From: Chengkuizengella axinellae | GTDB lineage: Bacteria; Bacillota; Bacilli; Paenibacillales; KCTC-33759 | Direction of reading: 5' to 3' | Length of the DNA: 64,000 nt | Assembly: GCF_030730905.1 (NCBI RefSeq) | Contig: NZ_JAVAMP010000013.1 | Location: 85,396-149,395, forward strand | Part shown: positions 1 to 9,480 of the stretch, piece by piece | Layout: each line of letters opens with the position of its first letter | Numbering within the stretch: the stretch's first letter is position 1 | Notes under the pieces: model-generated | Database searches by the model: none | What the model saw: the letters and a program-made list of their open reading frames with translations, nothing else | What the model was told of the DNA's origin: nothing | Position numbers and translations under genes: made by a program

Positions 1-620
1 TTTAGTGCATTAGATCCATTAATAAGAAAAGAAATGCAGGATGAATTATTAAGCTTGCAGTCCACCATGAATAAAACCATCATTTTTATTACACATGATT
101 TGGATGAAGCACTTCGTATCGGAGATCGTATTGCATTAATGAAAGATGGGAAGATCGTCCAAATAGGTACACCTGAGGAAATTCTAATGAATCCTGCAAA
201 TCGTTATGTAGAAAAATTTGTTGAAGATGTGGATTTATCCAAAGTTTTACTGCAAATCATGTAATGAAATCTCCAGAGACGGTTCAAGTGACTAAAGGGC
301 CTCGAGTTGCTTTGCAGTTAATGAAAGAGAGAGCCATTTCTTCTATTTTTGTGGTAGATAAAAACAATAGTTTACTAGGCATTATAACAGCTAAGGATGC
401 ATTAGATGCAATAGAAACTAATAAAACTATTGAGGATATTTTAATCATAGATATACCTACAGTAAAAAGAGATCGTATATTAACAGACATATTTAATATG
501 ATTGCAGAAACCCAACATCCAATTGCAGTGATAGATGATGAACACAAAATAAAGGGCGCATTGATTAAGGGAGCCGTACTTGGTGCACTGGCTGGTAATG
601 ACGAACATATTAATATTTAA
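1..620 (+). pseudogene. opuAA: Glycine betaine ABC transporter ATPase, 3' part, frameshifted
   Basis: The gene enters from the left edge; the first codons give the D-loop SALDPLIR, followed by a switch-region histidine in [18 protein letters not shown]. This is the ATPase of a QAT-family (OpuA/ProU type) compatible-solute importer, with C-terminal tandem CBS domains that sense ionic strength in characterised members. The reading frame stops at 262-264 after LSKVLLQIM. In the next frame the expected continuation is present ([20 protein letters not shown]), so one base, probably an A near 249, has been lost. CBS repeats are readable to 620. The downstream genes of the operon are also damaged, so I read this as a decaying operon rather than a single sequencing error. 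Confidence 0.85.
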
Positions 621-648
621 AATTGTACAAAAAATAAGGAGTTGAAGT

Positions 649-1492
649 ATGAATATTCCTAAAATCCCTTTATCAGATTGGGTTGAACTTCTTATAGATT
701 GGTTAATTATTCAATTTGATCAGTTTTTTGAAGGCATTTCAAATGGATTATCATTCATCGTTGAAAAAATGGTAGATATATTGGACTGGTTTTATGTATT
801 TCCATTTGCTATGTTCGTTGCAATTCTAGCATGGTGGCTTGGTGGACGCAATTGGAAAATGGGTTTGTTTACATTGTTAGGATTACTGTTCATTGACAAT
901 CTGGGTTACTGGGAATCCATGTTAAATACACTTGCATTAGTCATAACTGCCGTATTTATTACTATTCTATTAGGTATTCCAATCGGAATTTGGGCTTCAC
1001 AAAGTTCACTTTTCAGAAATATTACCATGCCAGTTTTAGATTTTATGCAAACCAGCTTTTGTATATTTATTGCCTGCTATCTTTTTCTTTAATATTGGTG
1101 AAGTTCCAGGTATAGTAGCATCTATTATTTTTGCGATACCACCTGTGATACGTTTAACCATATTAGGGATCCAACAAGTACCAGAGGATCTTATTGAAGC
1201 ATCAGAAGCTTTCGGGTCCACAACTGCTCAACGCTTAATTAAAGTTCAACTACCTTTGGCCATGCCAACGATATTGGCAGGAATTAATCAATGCATCATG
1301 TTAGCATTGTCCATGGTTGTAATTGCCTCTATGGTAGGTGCTCCAGGTTTAGGAGCAGATGTATATCGCGCAGTGGGACAACTGAAAATAGGCATTGGGT
1401 TTGAGGCTGGTATATCCATCGTAGTGATTGCGATCATTCTTGATCGATTAACACATAATATAGGAAGAAATAAAACAGAGGGAAATAAGTAA
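649..1492 (+). pseudogene. opuAB: Glycine betaine ABC transporter permease, frameshifted
   Basis: This encodes the membrane subunit of the OpuA-type importer (BPD_transp_1 family). The N-terminal part reads LSDWVELLIDWLI to about residue 135 (VLDFMQT), then goes out of frame. The second frame resumes with [24 protein letters not shown] and runs through the EAA loop ([12 protein letters not shown]) to a TAA overlapping the next ATG (TAATG at 1490-1494). Comparison with the family motif [19 protein letters not shown] indicates loss of about 5 bases near 1053-1054. A ribosome binding site (AAGGAG) lies before 649. As it stands no full-length permease can be made. Confidence 0.85.
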
Positions 1493-2142
1493 TGTTTAAA
1501 AAAATGAGTGTTTTAAGTTTAATGTTAGTTTTAGCACTAGTTGTATCTGCATGTGCTCAATCTAACGAAGAATCAGGTGAAGGTGCAGGGACTGATAGCG
1601 AATCCGTAGGTGAAAGTGTAAACTATCAAATTATAGGTATTGATCCAGGTGCGGGACTGATGAAAGCAACGGCTGATGTAATCGATCAATATGAATTAGA
1701 GGATTGGAAATTAGTCGAAGGTTCCAGCGCGGCAATGGCTGCAGCACTAAAAAAAGCTTACGATAAAAAGGAACCTATCATTGTTACAAGTTGGACACCA
1801 CACTGGATGTTTTCTAAATTCGACCTTAAATATTTGGAAGATCCATTAGGTATATATGGTGAGGATGAGAATATTCATACGATTGTGAGAAATGGTCTAG
1901 CTGAAGATCTTCCAACTGCATATCAAGTTTTAGATCAGTTTGATTGGACATCTGATGATATGGCTAATGTGATGGTGTCTATTCAAGAAGGAACATCTCC
2001 TGAAGATGCAGCAGAACAATGGGTGTCAGAAAACGCTGATCTAGTTGAAGCTTGGACAGATGGTGCGGAATCTGTAGATGGAGATGATATTTCGATTGCT
2101 TATGTAGCTTGGGATAGTGAAATCGCATTCCGGAACTTTTAA
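1492..2142 (+). pseudogene. opuAC: Glycine betaine-binding lipoprotein, 3' truncated
   Basis: A 216-aa product with a lipoprotein signal peptide (VVSAC, lipidated Cys about residue 21), an acidic Ser/Gly linker, then the half-domain beginning YQIIGIDPGAGLMKATAD, including GSSAAMAAALKKAYDKKEPIIVTSWTPHW. The start of the other half-domain (DISIAYVAWDSEIA) then appears at the C-terminus and is cut off after a few residues (FRNF stop). Circularly permuted half-domain order is known for some OpuAC proteins; here the second half, about 80 residues or more, is missing. Aromatic residues typical of betaine binding (W in SWTPHW) are present, but the site would be incomplete. A hairpin terminator follows immediately. 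Confidence 0.8.
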
Positions 2143-2149
2143 AAAACTT

Positions 2150-2188
2150 AAGCTAACCCATGATAATATCCAGGGTTAGCTTATTTTG
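2150..2188. terminator. Bidirectional Rho-independent terminator
   Basis: A 10-bp stem AAGCTAACCC / GGGTTAGCTT (2150-2159 with 2173-2182) has T-rich DNA on both sides. It closes the opuA relic on + and lies downstream of the EamA gene on -. Confidence 0.8.
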
Positions 2189-2257
2189 TTACTAGCCTCG
2201 TAAATATATTTTTAAGTCACCACTTCCTTGTGGCTAACACCGACACCATAGTTGAAT

Positions 2258-3157
2258 TTAAGTTTTTGTATTTGAATGGTGATTACGAGTTATTATGACT
2301 CCCATTCCTGTAAATGTAAGTAATATTCCAATCATTTGTAATATGCTTGGACGAAAACCGATGATCATTGTATCTAATAAAATAGCAACTATAGGATCTA
2401 AAAAGACAAGTACAGAGATCAATCTCGTTGGTAAGAATCGAACACTTCCAAAAAACAATAAATATACCACACCTGTATGTATGACTCCTATAATCGTAAT
2501 CGCAATCCAATGATGAAATTGAAGTCCAGAAAAAGCACCAAAGCTAACTAAAGGAAATAACAAAATGGAACCTAGTGTTGTTTGAATCACAGTCACAGCA
2601 TATGGAGACAACTGTTGAATACCTTTACTAAGGAGCGTAAGCAAAGCATAAAGAATAGCTGCTAAAAAAGGCCAAACAAGTCCTGATGATAACAATTGAT
2701 GAAACGGTGTATCTGTGCCCAAACCAGATATTAACATCGTTCCTATAAAGCAGATCAATATAGAACTGATGGCTATCCAAGTCAGTTTTTCTTTATAAAA
2801 TAAACTTCCCAGGAGAAGAACAATGACAGGTGCTAAATAGTAGATGGAAATAGCCACCGTGATCGACATCATTTCAAATGCCTTAAATAAAAACACCCAA
2901 TTTAATACGAGGATTACACCGCATAATAACACACGTTTTATCTCTTGCATGTCCCAGTTTTCATCTTTAAATTTCCCAGTCAACAACCAAAAAGCACCTA
3001 AAAATAAAGAGGCGAAAACACAACGGACAAAAACCAACTCAAATGCTTGAAGTCCTGTTTGTACTGCTATAAACCCAATGGAACCGAAAATAGACATAGC
3101 TATGATCATACTTATCGTAGCCATAGATTTTTTAGAGCGTTGTAATAGAAGACTCAA
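2258..3157 (-). CDS. EamA/DMT-family transporter
   Basis: 299 aa, about ten hydrophobic helices arranged as two EamA repeats (residues about 14-145 and 160-292), as in RhaT/YdcZ-like drug/metabolite exporters of the inner membrane. The N-terminal repeat carries the family-like GFIAVQTGLQAFELVFVRC and the second ends in GILLTFTGMGVIITRN. The start is a TTG at 3157 with an AAGGTAGG site upstream; an ATG at residue 12 is an alternative. It is a lone gene between two terminators. The substrate cannot be read from sequence. Confidence 0.85.
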   Translation of the reverse strand: MSLLLQRSKKSMATISMIIAMSIFGSIGFIAVQTGLQAFELVFVRCVFASLFLGAFWLLTGKFKDENWDMQEIKRVLLCGVILVLNWVFLFKAFEMMSITVAISIYYLAPVIVLLLGSLFYKEKLTWIAISSILICFIGTMLISGLGTDTPFHQLLSSGLVWPFLAAILYALLTLLSKGIQQLSPYAVTVIQTTLGSILLFPLVSFGAFSGLQFHHWIAITIIGVIHTGVVYLLFFGSVRFLPTRLISVLVFLDPIVAILLDTMIIGFRPSILQMIGILLTFTGMGVIITRNHHSNTKT

Positions 3158-3296
3158 AAAAACACCTACCTTATGGTGTGAATGTTATAAAAATTCACTT
3201 CAAAACTATCCTAATATATGAAATGAAGATATGAAATTTTAGTATTTTTCAATTGTATAACACAAGGTGTATTATAGGAAATGATTTCTCAAAAAA

Positions 3297-3328
3297 ATAA
3301 AGCATTGGAGAATTTCCCAATGCTTTTA
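3297..3328. terminator. Hairpin terminator
   Basis: Stem AAAGCATTGG / CCAATGCTTT with a short AT loop, in the gap between the 5' end of the EamA gene and the 3' end of the sugar ABC permease gene. Confidence 0.6.
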
Positions 3329-3451
3329 CTTTTAATATTTATAACTTTTCATATCTCCAATTGGATGTTACGAGGGTTGTTAAAACCTGAGGTCCCCGGA
3401 AAGTATTAGGAAACTCCTTCAATGAAATCACTTCACTTTTTTGGGGTAAAT

Positions 3452-4624
3452 CTACCCTTTATTTTTTCTTTGTCTGCTGTAGATATCCATCCAGACTGCA
3501 AGAATTAAGATACCACCCTTAACGATGTATTGCCAGAACGTTTCAACACTCATTAGACTCATACCATTATCTAAACTTGCCATAACTAAGGCACCGATAA
3601 TCGCACCCGAAATCGTACCTGCTCCACCTAGTAAACTCGTTCCACCAATTACAGCAGCAGCGATTGCATCCAACTCATACATAGTACCAGCATTCACCGT
3701 TGCAGAACCAACCCTAGCTGTCAATAAAATACCTGCAATTGCAGCTAACGTATTTCCTAATACGAACAACATCAATGTTCTTCTTTTAATATTAATCCCT
3801 GATAAACGAGCGGCTTCTGGATTTCCACCTATTGCATAAATTTGTCTTCCATACACTGTATTTTTAGCAATAAACGTAAAGATGATCGCTAGGAAGATAA
3901 CAACAAAAATTGGAATTGGGATTCCTTTATAGTCATTCATCGCTAACACAAAAGTAAAGACAATGATAGATACTAATACAATTTTCAACAAGCTAAGAAC
4001 CATCGGCTCAATGTCAAAACCAAACTTCTTACGAGAAACTCTTTTTAAAACTAGAAGTAAAGTAAACACAACAACAGCTAGTACTCCAACAACTATTCCC
4101 CATTCTTGAGGAACATAACCTGTACCTACCGTTTTAAATCCATCTGACAATCCGGAGATCGTTCTACTATCACTAATTCCTAATAAAACACCTCTAAAAA
4201 TCAACATACCACCTAATGTTACGATAAAAGCGGGTACAGCACGATAAGCAACCCACCAACCTTGCCATAATCCAACTAATGCACCAAAAGCAATGGTTAC
4301 AGCAAAAACAACTATTGCGTTCCAGTCATAGGTTGAATTTAAGATAGCCGCAACTCCACCTGTTAAACCAACCAATGAACCAACAGACAAATCAATATGA
4401 CCTGCGACAATAATTAAAACCATTCCAACTGCTAGTACGGATGTAACAGACATTTGATTGAATAAATTCGATAGATTTCGAGGTTCTATAAAACTACCGC
4501 CACTAAGGAATGTGAATAATATCCAAATTAATACTAGAGCTGCAATCATTGTATAAGCCCTAAGATCAAATGCAATCCACTTCACTTTTTGTTTGTTTTG
4601 TACCAATTCTGTATTTGTACTCAT
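3452..4624 (-). CDS. Sugar ABC transporter permease (XylH/GguB family)
   Basis: 390 aa inner-membrane permease of the BPD_transp_2 family with about ten hydrophobic segments. Family signatures are GMVLIIVAGHIDLSVGSLVGLTGG near residue 75 and the ATPase-contact region IGGNPEAARLSGINIKRR near residue 270, followed by AAVIGGTSLLGGAGTI. The length fits XylH/GguB/MmsB, longer than RbsC. The start codon at 4624 follows GGAGGTAAGTAGA and is one base from the stop of the ATPase gene, so the two are translationally coupled. It is the last gene of a binding protein-ATPase-permease operon. Substrate is probably xylose or a related aldose, judged from the regulatory genes next door. Confidence 0.9.
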   Translation of the reverse strand: MSTNTELVQNKQKVKWIAFDLRAYTMIAALVLIWILFTFLSGGSFIEPRNLSNLFNQMSVTSVLAVGMVLIIVAGHIDLSVGSLVGLTGGVAAILNSTYDWNAIVVFAVTIAFGALVGLWQGWWVAYRAVPAFIVTLGGMLIFRGVLLGISDSRTISGLSDGFKTVGTGYVPQEWGIVVGVLAVVVFTLLLVLKRVSRKKFGFDIEPMVLSLLKIVLVSIIVFTFVLAMNDYKGIPIPIFVVIFLAIIFTFIAKNTVYGRQIYAIGGNPEAARLSGINIKRRTLMLFVLGNTLAAIAGILLTARVGSATVNAGTMYELDAIAAAVIGGTSLLGGAGTISGAIIGALVMASLDNGMSLMSVETFWQYIVKGGILILAVWMDIYSRQRKNKG

Positions 4625-4625
4625 T

Positions 4626-6143
4626 CTACTTACCTCCTGTTGCTGCTACCATTATTTTCTCTTGCGTTGCATCTTTATAATCAAACTCACCTGTGAGTTT
4701 TCCTTCATTTAATACTAAAACTCGATGGCTTATTCCTAGTACTTCTGGCAATTCAGATGAGATCATAATAATCGCTACACCCTTTTTGATCAGCTCATTC
4801 ATGATATTATAAATCTCAAATTTAGCACCAACATCAATACCACGTGTAGGCTCATCCACAATAAGCACTTTAGGTTCGGTCATCAACCATTTCCCTAAAA
4901 CGACCTTCTGTTGATTTCCACCACTTAAGTTTCCGACTATACTTTCAACAGATGGGGCTTTGATTCGCAATGATTGATGGTATAATTTTGAATGCTTGAT
5001 CTCTTCATTTTCACTAATCACACCATACGGTGAAATCCATTTTAAGCTTGGAAGGGTAATATTGTTTTGAATACTCATGCCTAAAACCAAACCATATTTC
5101 TTACGATCCTCTGATACTAATGCAAGACCCTTTTTAATCGCATGTTCGGTATTTTTAATCTTTACTTTCTCTCCATCAATTTCAACCTCGCCACTTGTCA
5201 AACCAGCGTAGGTTCCAAATAGACTCATGACTAATTCAGTACGACCCGCTCCCATCAAACCAGAGATACCTAATATTTCCCCTTTTTTCACTTCAAAGGA
5301 CACATCGTCTATCAAGTATTTACCTGCTTGATCGGGATCTTTCACAGAATAATTTTTAACTGATAGTACTACATCCCCTGGATTGGCTTCTACACGTGGG
5401 AATCTTTCCGTTAATTCACGTCCAACCATTAATGAAATCACCTTGTCTTCATCAATATCCGCTGTGTCATGTGTTGCTACTGTTTGCCCATCCCGTAAAA
5501 TCGTAATGGAATCTGCAATATCAAATACTTCATTTAACTTGTGAGAAATATATATGCAAGTTACACCGCGTTTCTTGAACTCTCTTAGTATATTTAATAA
5601 TATCTCAACTTCTTTTTCTGTAAGTGCTGCGGTAGGCTCGTCTAATATCAAAATATTTGCATTCTTCGATAGCGCCTTTGCAATTTCAATTAGCTGCTGC
5701 TGACCAATTCCTAATTCACCCGTAATTTGGTCAGGTCTAATTCCTTCCAATCCTACTTGAGCTAACCATTTTTCTGTCTCACTGTACACATAATCCCATT
5801 GAATGACGCCTAGCTTTTGAGGTTCATTTCCTAAAAATAAATTCTCTGCAACCGTCATCCCTCTTACCATCGCCAATTCCTGATAAATAATCGCTATCCC
5901 AGCTTCTTCAGCATCTCTTATATTCGTAAAGGCTTTTTTCTCCCCATCTACGAGGATTTCACCCTCATAGGTTCCCTCTGGATACAAGCCGCTTAAGACT
6001 TTCATTAAGGTTGATTTCCCTGCACCGTTCTCCCCACATAATGCATGAACCTCACCTTTGCTTACTTTAAATGTCACTTCATCCAAAGCTTTTACACCAG
6101 GAAATTCTTTGGTGATTTGTTTCATTTCCAACGCAATTGTCAT
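4626..6143 (-). CDS. Sugar ABC transporter ATPase, double-domain (XylG/GguA)
   Basis: 505 aa with two fused nucleotide-binding domains, as in RbsA/XylG/GguA. The first has Walker A GENGAGKST (37-45), signature LGIGQQQLIEIAKAL and Walker B ILILDEPTAAL. The second has the usual degenerate P-loop GLMGAGRTEL, with signature LSGGNQQKVVLGKWL and Walker B VLIVDEPTRGID. It powers import of the sugar delivered by the binding protein encoded upstream at 6394-7455. The gap to that gene is 250 bp and holds a strong hairpin that probably lowers expression relative to the binding protein. Confidence 0.93.
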   Translation of the reverse strand: MTIALEMKQITKEFPGVKALDEVTFKVSKGEVHALCGENGAGKSTLMKVLSGLYPEGTYEGEILVDGEKKAFTNIRDAEEAGIAIIYQELAMVRGMTVAENLFLGNEPQKLGVIQWDYVYSETEKWLAQVGLEGIRPDQITGELGIGQQQLIEIAKALSKNANILILDEPTAALTEKEVEILLNILREFKKRGVTCIYISHKLNEVFDIADSITILRDGQTVATHDTADIDEDKVISLMVGRELTERFPRVEANPGDVVLSVKNYSVKDPDQAGKYLIDDVSFEVKKGEILGISGLMGAGRTELVMSLFGTYAGLTSGEVEIDGEKVKIKNTEHAIKKGLALVSEDRKKYGLVLGMSIQNNITLPSLKWISPYGVISENEEIKHSKLYHQSLRIKAPSVESIVGNLSGGNQQKVVLGKWLMTEPKVLIVDEPTRGIDVGAKFEIYNIMNELIKKGVAIIMISSELPEVLGISHRVLVLNEGKLTGEFDYKDATQEKIMVAATGGK

Positions 6144-6337
6144 TTTTGTTCTCCCCTCTGTATAGTACTTGTTGCAAAAAACTCGATTTTAACCTCGAGA
6201 AGATCAGTAATAATATTCTTATTCATTTCATGCCTTTTTTTGAGGATAGAATCTTTTACAATAGCCACCTATCCTAAGAATCCTTCTGATTGGAAAAGGC
6301 ATGTTCATTTTATCCTATTCCTTTCCTATCCTCTAAA

Positions 6338-6380
6338 AAAGGGGGGGAAGTGAAGGAATTAATCCTTCATTTTCCCCGCT
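6338..6380 (-). terminator. Intra-operon attenuating hairpin
   Basis: On the - strand GGGGAAAATGAAGGATT pairs with AATTCCTTCACTTCCCC and is followed by TTTTTT. It lies between the binding-protein gene and the ATPase gene, a position where partial terminators commonly raise the binding protein:membrane complex ratio. Confidence 0.7.
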
Positions 6381-6393
6381 AAAAGATTAAAGA

Positions 6394-7455
6394 TTATTCT
6401 GCGTATACATCCTCTTCAGAGTGGAACCCATCAGCTATAACAGTTTCATCAATGTTATCTTTACTAACTGGGATTGGATCTAAAAGAATAGATGGAACAT
6501 CTTTAAAGTCATTGTTTACAACTTTTTCAGTTTCAATAGTTTTACCGTTTGCTAAGTCAATTGCTAATTGAGCAGAATTATAAGCTAAATCTTTGATTGG
6601 CTTATAAACAGTCATTGTTTGTGTGCCTTCAACGATTCTTTGAATTCCAGCAAGCTCAGCATCTTGCCCAGATACAGGAACTTGACCCGCTAATCCTTGT
6701 TGCTCTAATGCTTGGATAACTCCACCAGCTGTACCATCGTTTGCAGCAACTACTGCATCAATGTTGTTTTCGTTTACAGTTAATGCATTTTCCATATTTG
6801 CTAATGCATTTGCAGGATCCCAACCTTCAGTAAACTGCTCATAAACGATTGTAATATCACCTTTATCAACTAATGGTTGAAGAATGTTCATTTGACCTTG
6901 TTTAAATAAGTGTGCATTGTTATCCGTATCTGCACCCTCGATTAATACATAATTTCCAGTTGGTGCAGCTTCTACGATTGCTGTAGCTTGCATTTCACCT
7001 ACACGCTCGTTATCAAAAGAAACATATAGATCTACATCCGCTTCTTTAATTAAACGGTCATAAGATAAAACTTTGATTCCAGCTTCGTGAGCTTTTTCAA
7101 CAATTGCTGCTGCTGCTTTAGCTGAATGAGGAACAACAACTAATACGTCTACCCCTTGGCTTATTAAATTCTCAGCTTGAGAAATTTGTTTTGCATCGTC
7201 ACTGTTTGCAGATTGAACTAATACTTCAGCACCTAACGCCTCTGCTTTTTCAACAAAGAAGTCACGGTCTCTTTGCCAGCGCTCTTCTTGTAATGTATCC
7301 ATTGAGAAACCGATTACAATCTTATCGTCACTTGATTCACCATCGTCACTTCCTCCGCCTTCTGTTCCTTCATCGCTGTTACCACAAGCAGCTAATGAAA
7401 ATACAAAAACTAAAGCAAGCAACAATACCCCAAACTTTTTAAACTTTGTGCTCAT
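6394..7455 (-). CDS. Sugar-binding lipoprotein (XylF/ChvE family)
   Basis: 353 aa. Lipoprotein signal peptide with lipobox LAAC (Cys about residue 24), then an acidic linker and a periplasmic-binding-protein type I fold starting KIVIGFSMDTLQEERWQRD. Other family features are QAENLISQGVDVLVVVPHS, GIKVLSYDRLI, AANDGTAGGVIQALEQQGLAGQVPVSGQDAEL and the C-terminal TMTVYKPIKDLA. These match XylF/ChvE aldose-binding proteins. It captures sugar outside the membrane for the ATPase/permease encoded downstream. An inverted repeat lies in its promoter region. Confidence 0.9.
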   Translation of the reverse strand: MSTKFKKFGVLLLALVFVFSLAACGNSDEGTEGGGSDDGESSDDKIVIGFSMDTLQEERWQRDRDFFVEKAEALGAEVLVQSANSDDAKQISQAENLISQGVDVLVVVPHSAKAAAAIVEKAHEAGIKVLSYDRLIKEADVDLYVSFDNERVGEMQATAIVEAAPTGNYVLIEGADTDNNAHLFKQGQMNILQPLVDKGDITIVYEQFTEGWDPANALANMENALTVNENNIDAVVAANDGTAGGVIQALEQQGLAGQVPVSGQDAELAGIQRIVEGTQTMTVYKPIKDLAYNSAQLAIDLANGKTIETEKVVNNDFKDVPSILLDPIPVSKDNIDETVIADGFHSEEDVYAE

Positions 7456-7500
7456 TTGTACCTCTCCTTTTTAATATAAGTATTTACACAATTAAGATTA

Positions 7501-7522
7501 TCAAGAAATCGCTTTCTTGTGA
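7501..7522. promoter_or_regulatory. Inverted repeat in sugar-operon promoter (cre-like or regulator site)
   Basis: TCAAGAAA TCGC TTTCTTGTGA is a near-perfect 22-bp inverted repeat 46 bp upstream of the binding-protein start. The core AGAAAGCGATTTCT resembles a catabolite-responsive element but lacks the outer TG/CA. Binding by the YesN-type regulator encoded upstream is equally possible. Confidence 0.5.
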
Positions 7523-7639
7523 TGTTCAATCGTCTGTACTTTTTTGGTATATCCAGCATTTTTTTAAGTTCATATAGAGAGAATCTTGCTTTCAATGAAG
7601 TTTTGTACTGAATCAACACTCCATTAGACTTCTATTACA

Positions 7640-7664
7640 TAAAGAAAACTCGCCGATTGGCGAG
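7640..7664 (-). terminator. Rho-independent terminator of the sensor operon
   Basis: Stem CTCGCC-AATC-GGCGAG followed on the - strand by TTTTCTTT, 60 bp downstream of the methyl-accepting protein gene. Confidence 0.8.
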
Positions 7665-7723
7665 CCTTATAGGCAAAGATAGAAAAGACAGATGGGTAAT
7701 TATCAATTCTAGGATTTCTTCTA

Positions 7724-9463
7724 CTACAATTTATTGTTAAATTGTGCTACTAGTTTTCTAAGAGATTCTGCCTCATGAGACAGTTGTTTTGTTTGATCTA
7801 AAATATGTTCTGTATTCGCTTGCTGTTGCTGAGATGAAGCTGCAACCTCTTCATTAGAAGCAGACTGTTCTTGCACAAGACCATTGATATTATCAAAAAT
7901 AACAACAATTTCTCTCACATTTTCCAAAACAAAACTTGCTTCTTCCTTCGTTAATTCACCATTCGTTTTCACCTTGTTGTTCAATTCAAAAATCAAACTA
8001 AACGTATCTTGCAGCTCCTCCATGCTTTTGCTTCCTTGTCGTATAATTTCAGTACTTTGATCTGATTGCTGAACAATTTCGATTAACTTCTCCTGTATTT
8101 CTTGAATTAAAGCTACAATATTTACGGATGAATGACTCGTTTGTTTGGACAGCCCCCTAATTTCTTTCGCGATTACTGCAAACCCCTTCCCATGCTCTCC
8201 AGCGCGTGAAGCTTCTATGCCTGCATTAATTGATAATAAATTAGTTTGACGAGACACTTCCTCAATGATGGTGTTAATTTCCTCTATTTTCTGTAAAGTT
8301 TGTTGGAAATACTGGATGGATTGGTTAGTTACATTTGTTTGCTTCTTTATTTGCTCCATTTGATTTAATAAATCTTGAACTTGTTTATTCCCTTTTTCAG
8401 AGTATCCATCCGCATTTTTAGCCAATCCATAAGTTTCCTCTGCATAGGAAGCAACAGAACTTAACTTGTCGTAAGATTGTTGTAATGAAGTTTTAGTATC
8501 TTGCGTTTTTTCACTCTGTATAATCGATTGATCGCTCATGTTAACTGCCGCAGATGATATTTCGTTGGAAGCAAGTGACAGTTCCTGGCAATGAGTCGTG
8601 ATTTGTTTTGAAGAGGATACAACATGTTCCGTTGAATTGCGAATTTGAGACACCATATTGTTGATCGTTTCTAAAATTTTATTAACATAATCCCCAGTAT
8701 CCTGAATTTCATCTCCAGAATGAATGTTCACACGTTCACTAAGGTCTCCTTTTGATTCACTTAAATCCTTCAACACTTCATTTATTTTACCAATCGGATT
8801 CATAACGGAACGAGTTGTCCAAATAGAAAGGAAAACAGATAAAACAATAACTACAATCATAGAAATCAACGTAAAGCTACGGCTTAACTCATATTGAGAC
8901 TGATTGCTTTGCACCACACCATTCATGCCATCTAAGCTAATCTCAATTAATTCATCTAAAAGTACATGAAGATCCATATAATTACGATAAGCATTTGTCT
9001 CATAAATATATTGTGCACCCGCTGCATTCCCATTCTGAACTTGCTCTATCATGTTCATATGAGTAGCTTGATAGGCTTCAAATTGCATCTGAAACACAGA
9101 AGCTGTTTTTTTACCCTCATCTGATAACGAATGTAATAAATAGGAGTCAACAGCTTCCGTTAATTCTTGTTGTTTTTCCTCCATTCCACTTACTACATCA
9201 GCGGTCTGATTTGCAAGGTATAATCCTTCTATCTCCCTATACTCTTGTGCAATTAATTTAATTTGATATGCTTCTGAAACAGTCGGCATCCAAAAGTTTG
9301 TGATAATCTTTGTGTTTTCATTAGACTTATTGCCTGATAATAAGAAAAACAGTCCACCGAAAATAATAAAGAGACATAACAACCCAAATGCGATACTTAG
9401 CTTAATTCGAATAGATAGCTTTGCTTTCATCTTATCATTCTTCAAACAACCTTCCCCTCTCAT
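7724..9463 (-). CDS. Methyl-accepting chemotaxis-like protein
   Basis: 579 aa membrane receptor. A transmembrane segment near residues 20-45, an extracytoplasmic four-helix-like region to about 200, a second transmembrane segment (ISMIVVIVLSVFLSIWTT), a HAMP linker from about 220, and a long coiled-coil signalling domain. The signalling tip reads EEVSRQTNLLSINAGIEASRAGEHGKGFAVIAKEIRGLS. It ends the sensor operon, 18 bp after the AraC-type regulator gene, so it may couple sugar sensing to taxis or act in regulation. The annotated ATG overlaps its own purine-rich site; the TTG at residue 7 or the ATG at residue 12 are possible starts. Confidence 0.85.
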   Translation of the reverse strand: MRGEGCLKNDKMKAKLSIRIKLSIAFGLLCLFIIFGGLFFLLSGNKSNENTKIITNFWMPTVSEAYQIKLIAQEYREIEGLYLANQTADVVSGMEEKQQELTEAVDSYLLHSLSDEGKKTASVFQMQFEAYQATHMNMIEQVQNGNAAGAQYIYETNAYRNYMDLHVLLDELIEISLDGMNGVVQSNQSQYELSRSFTLISMIVVIVLSVFLSIWTTRSVMNPIGKINEVLKDLSESKGDLSERVNIHSGDEIQDTGDYVNKILETINNMVSQIRNSTEHVVSSSKQITTHCQELSLASNEISSAAVNMSDQSIIQSEKTQDTKTSLQQSYDKLSSVASYAEETYGLAKNADGYSEKGNKQVQDLLNQMEQIKKQTNVTNQSIQYFQQTLQKIEEINTIIEEVSRQTNLLSINAGIEASRAGEHGKGFAVIAKEIRGLSKQTSHSSVNIVALIQEIQEKLIEIVQQSDQSTEIIRQGSKSMEELQDTFSLIFELNNKVKTNGELTKEEASFVLENVREIVVIFDNINGLVQEQSASNEEVAASSQQQQANTEHILDQTKQLSHEAESLRKLVAQFNNKL

Positions 9464-9480
9464 TCTATTCTATTGTGCAG

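Noticed and set aside
1..2142. Treating the opuA frameshifts purely as sequencing errors
   Set aside because: The lesions differ in type and size and one is a large truncation; decay is the simpler reading, though raw reads could still change the first two.
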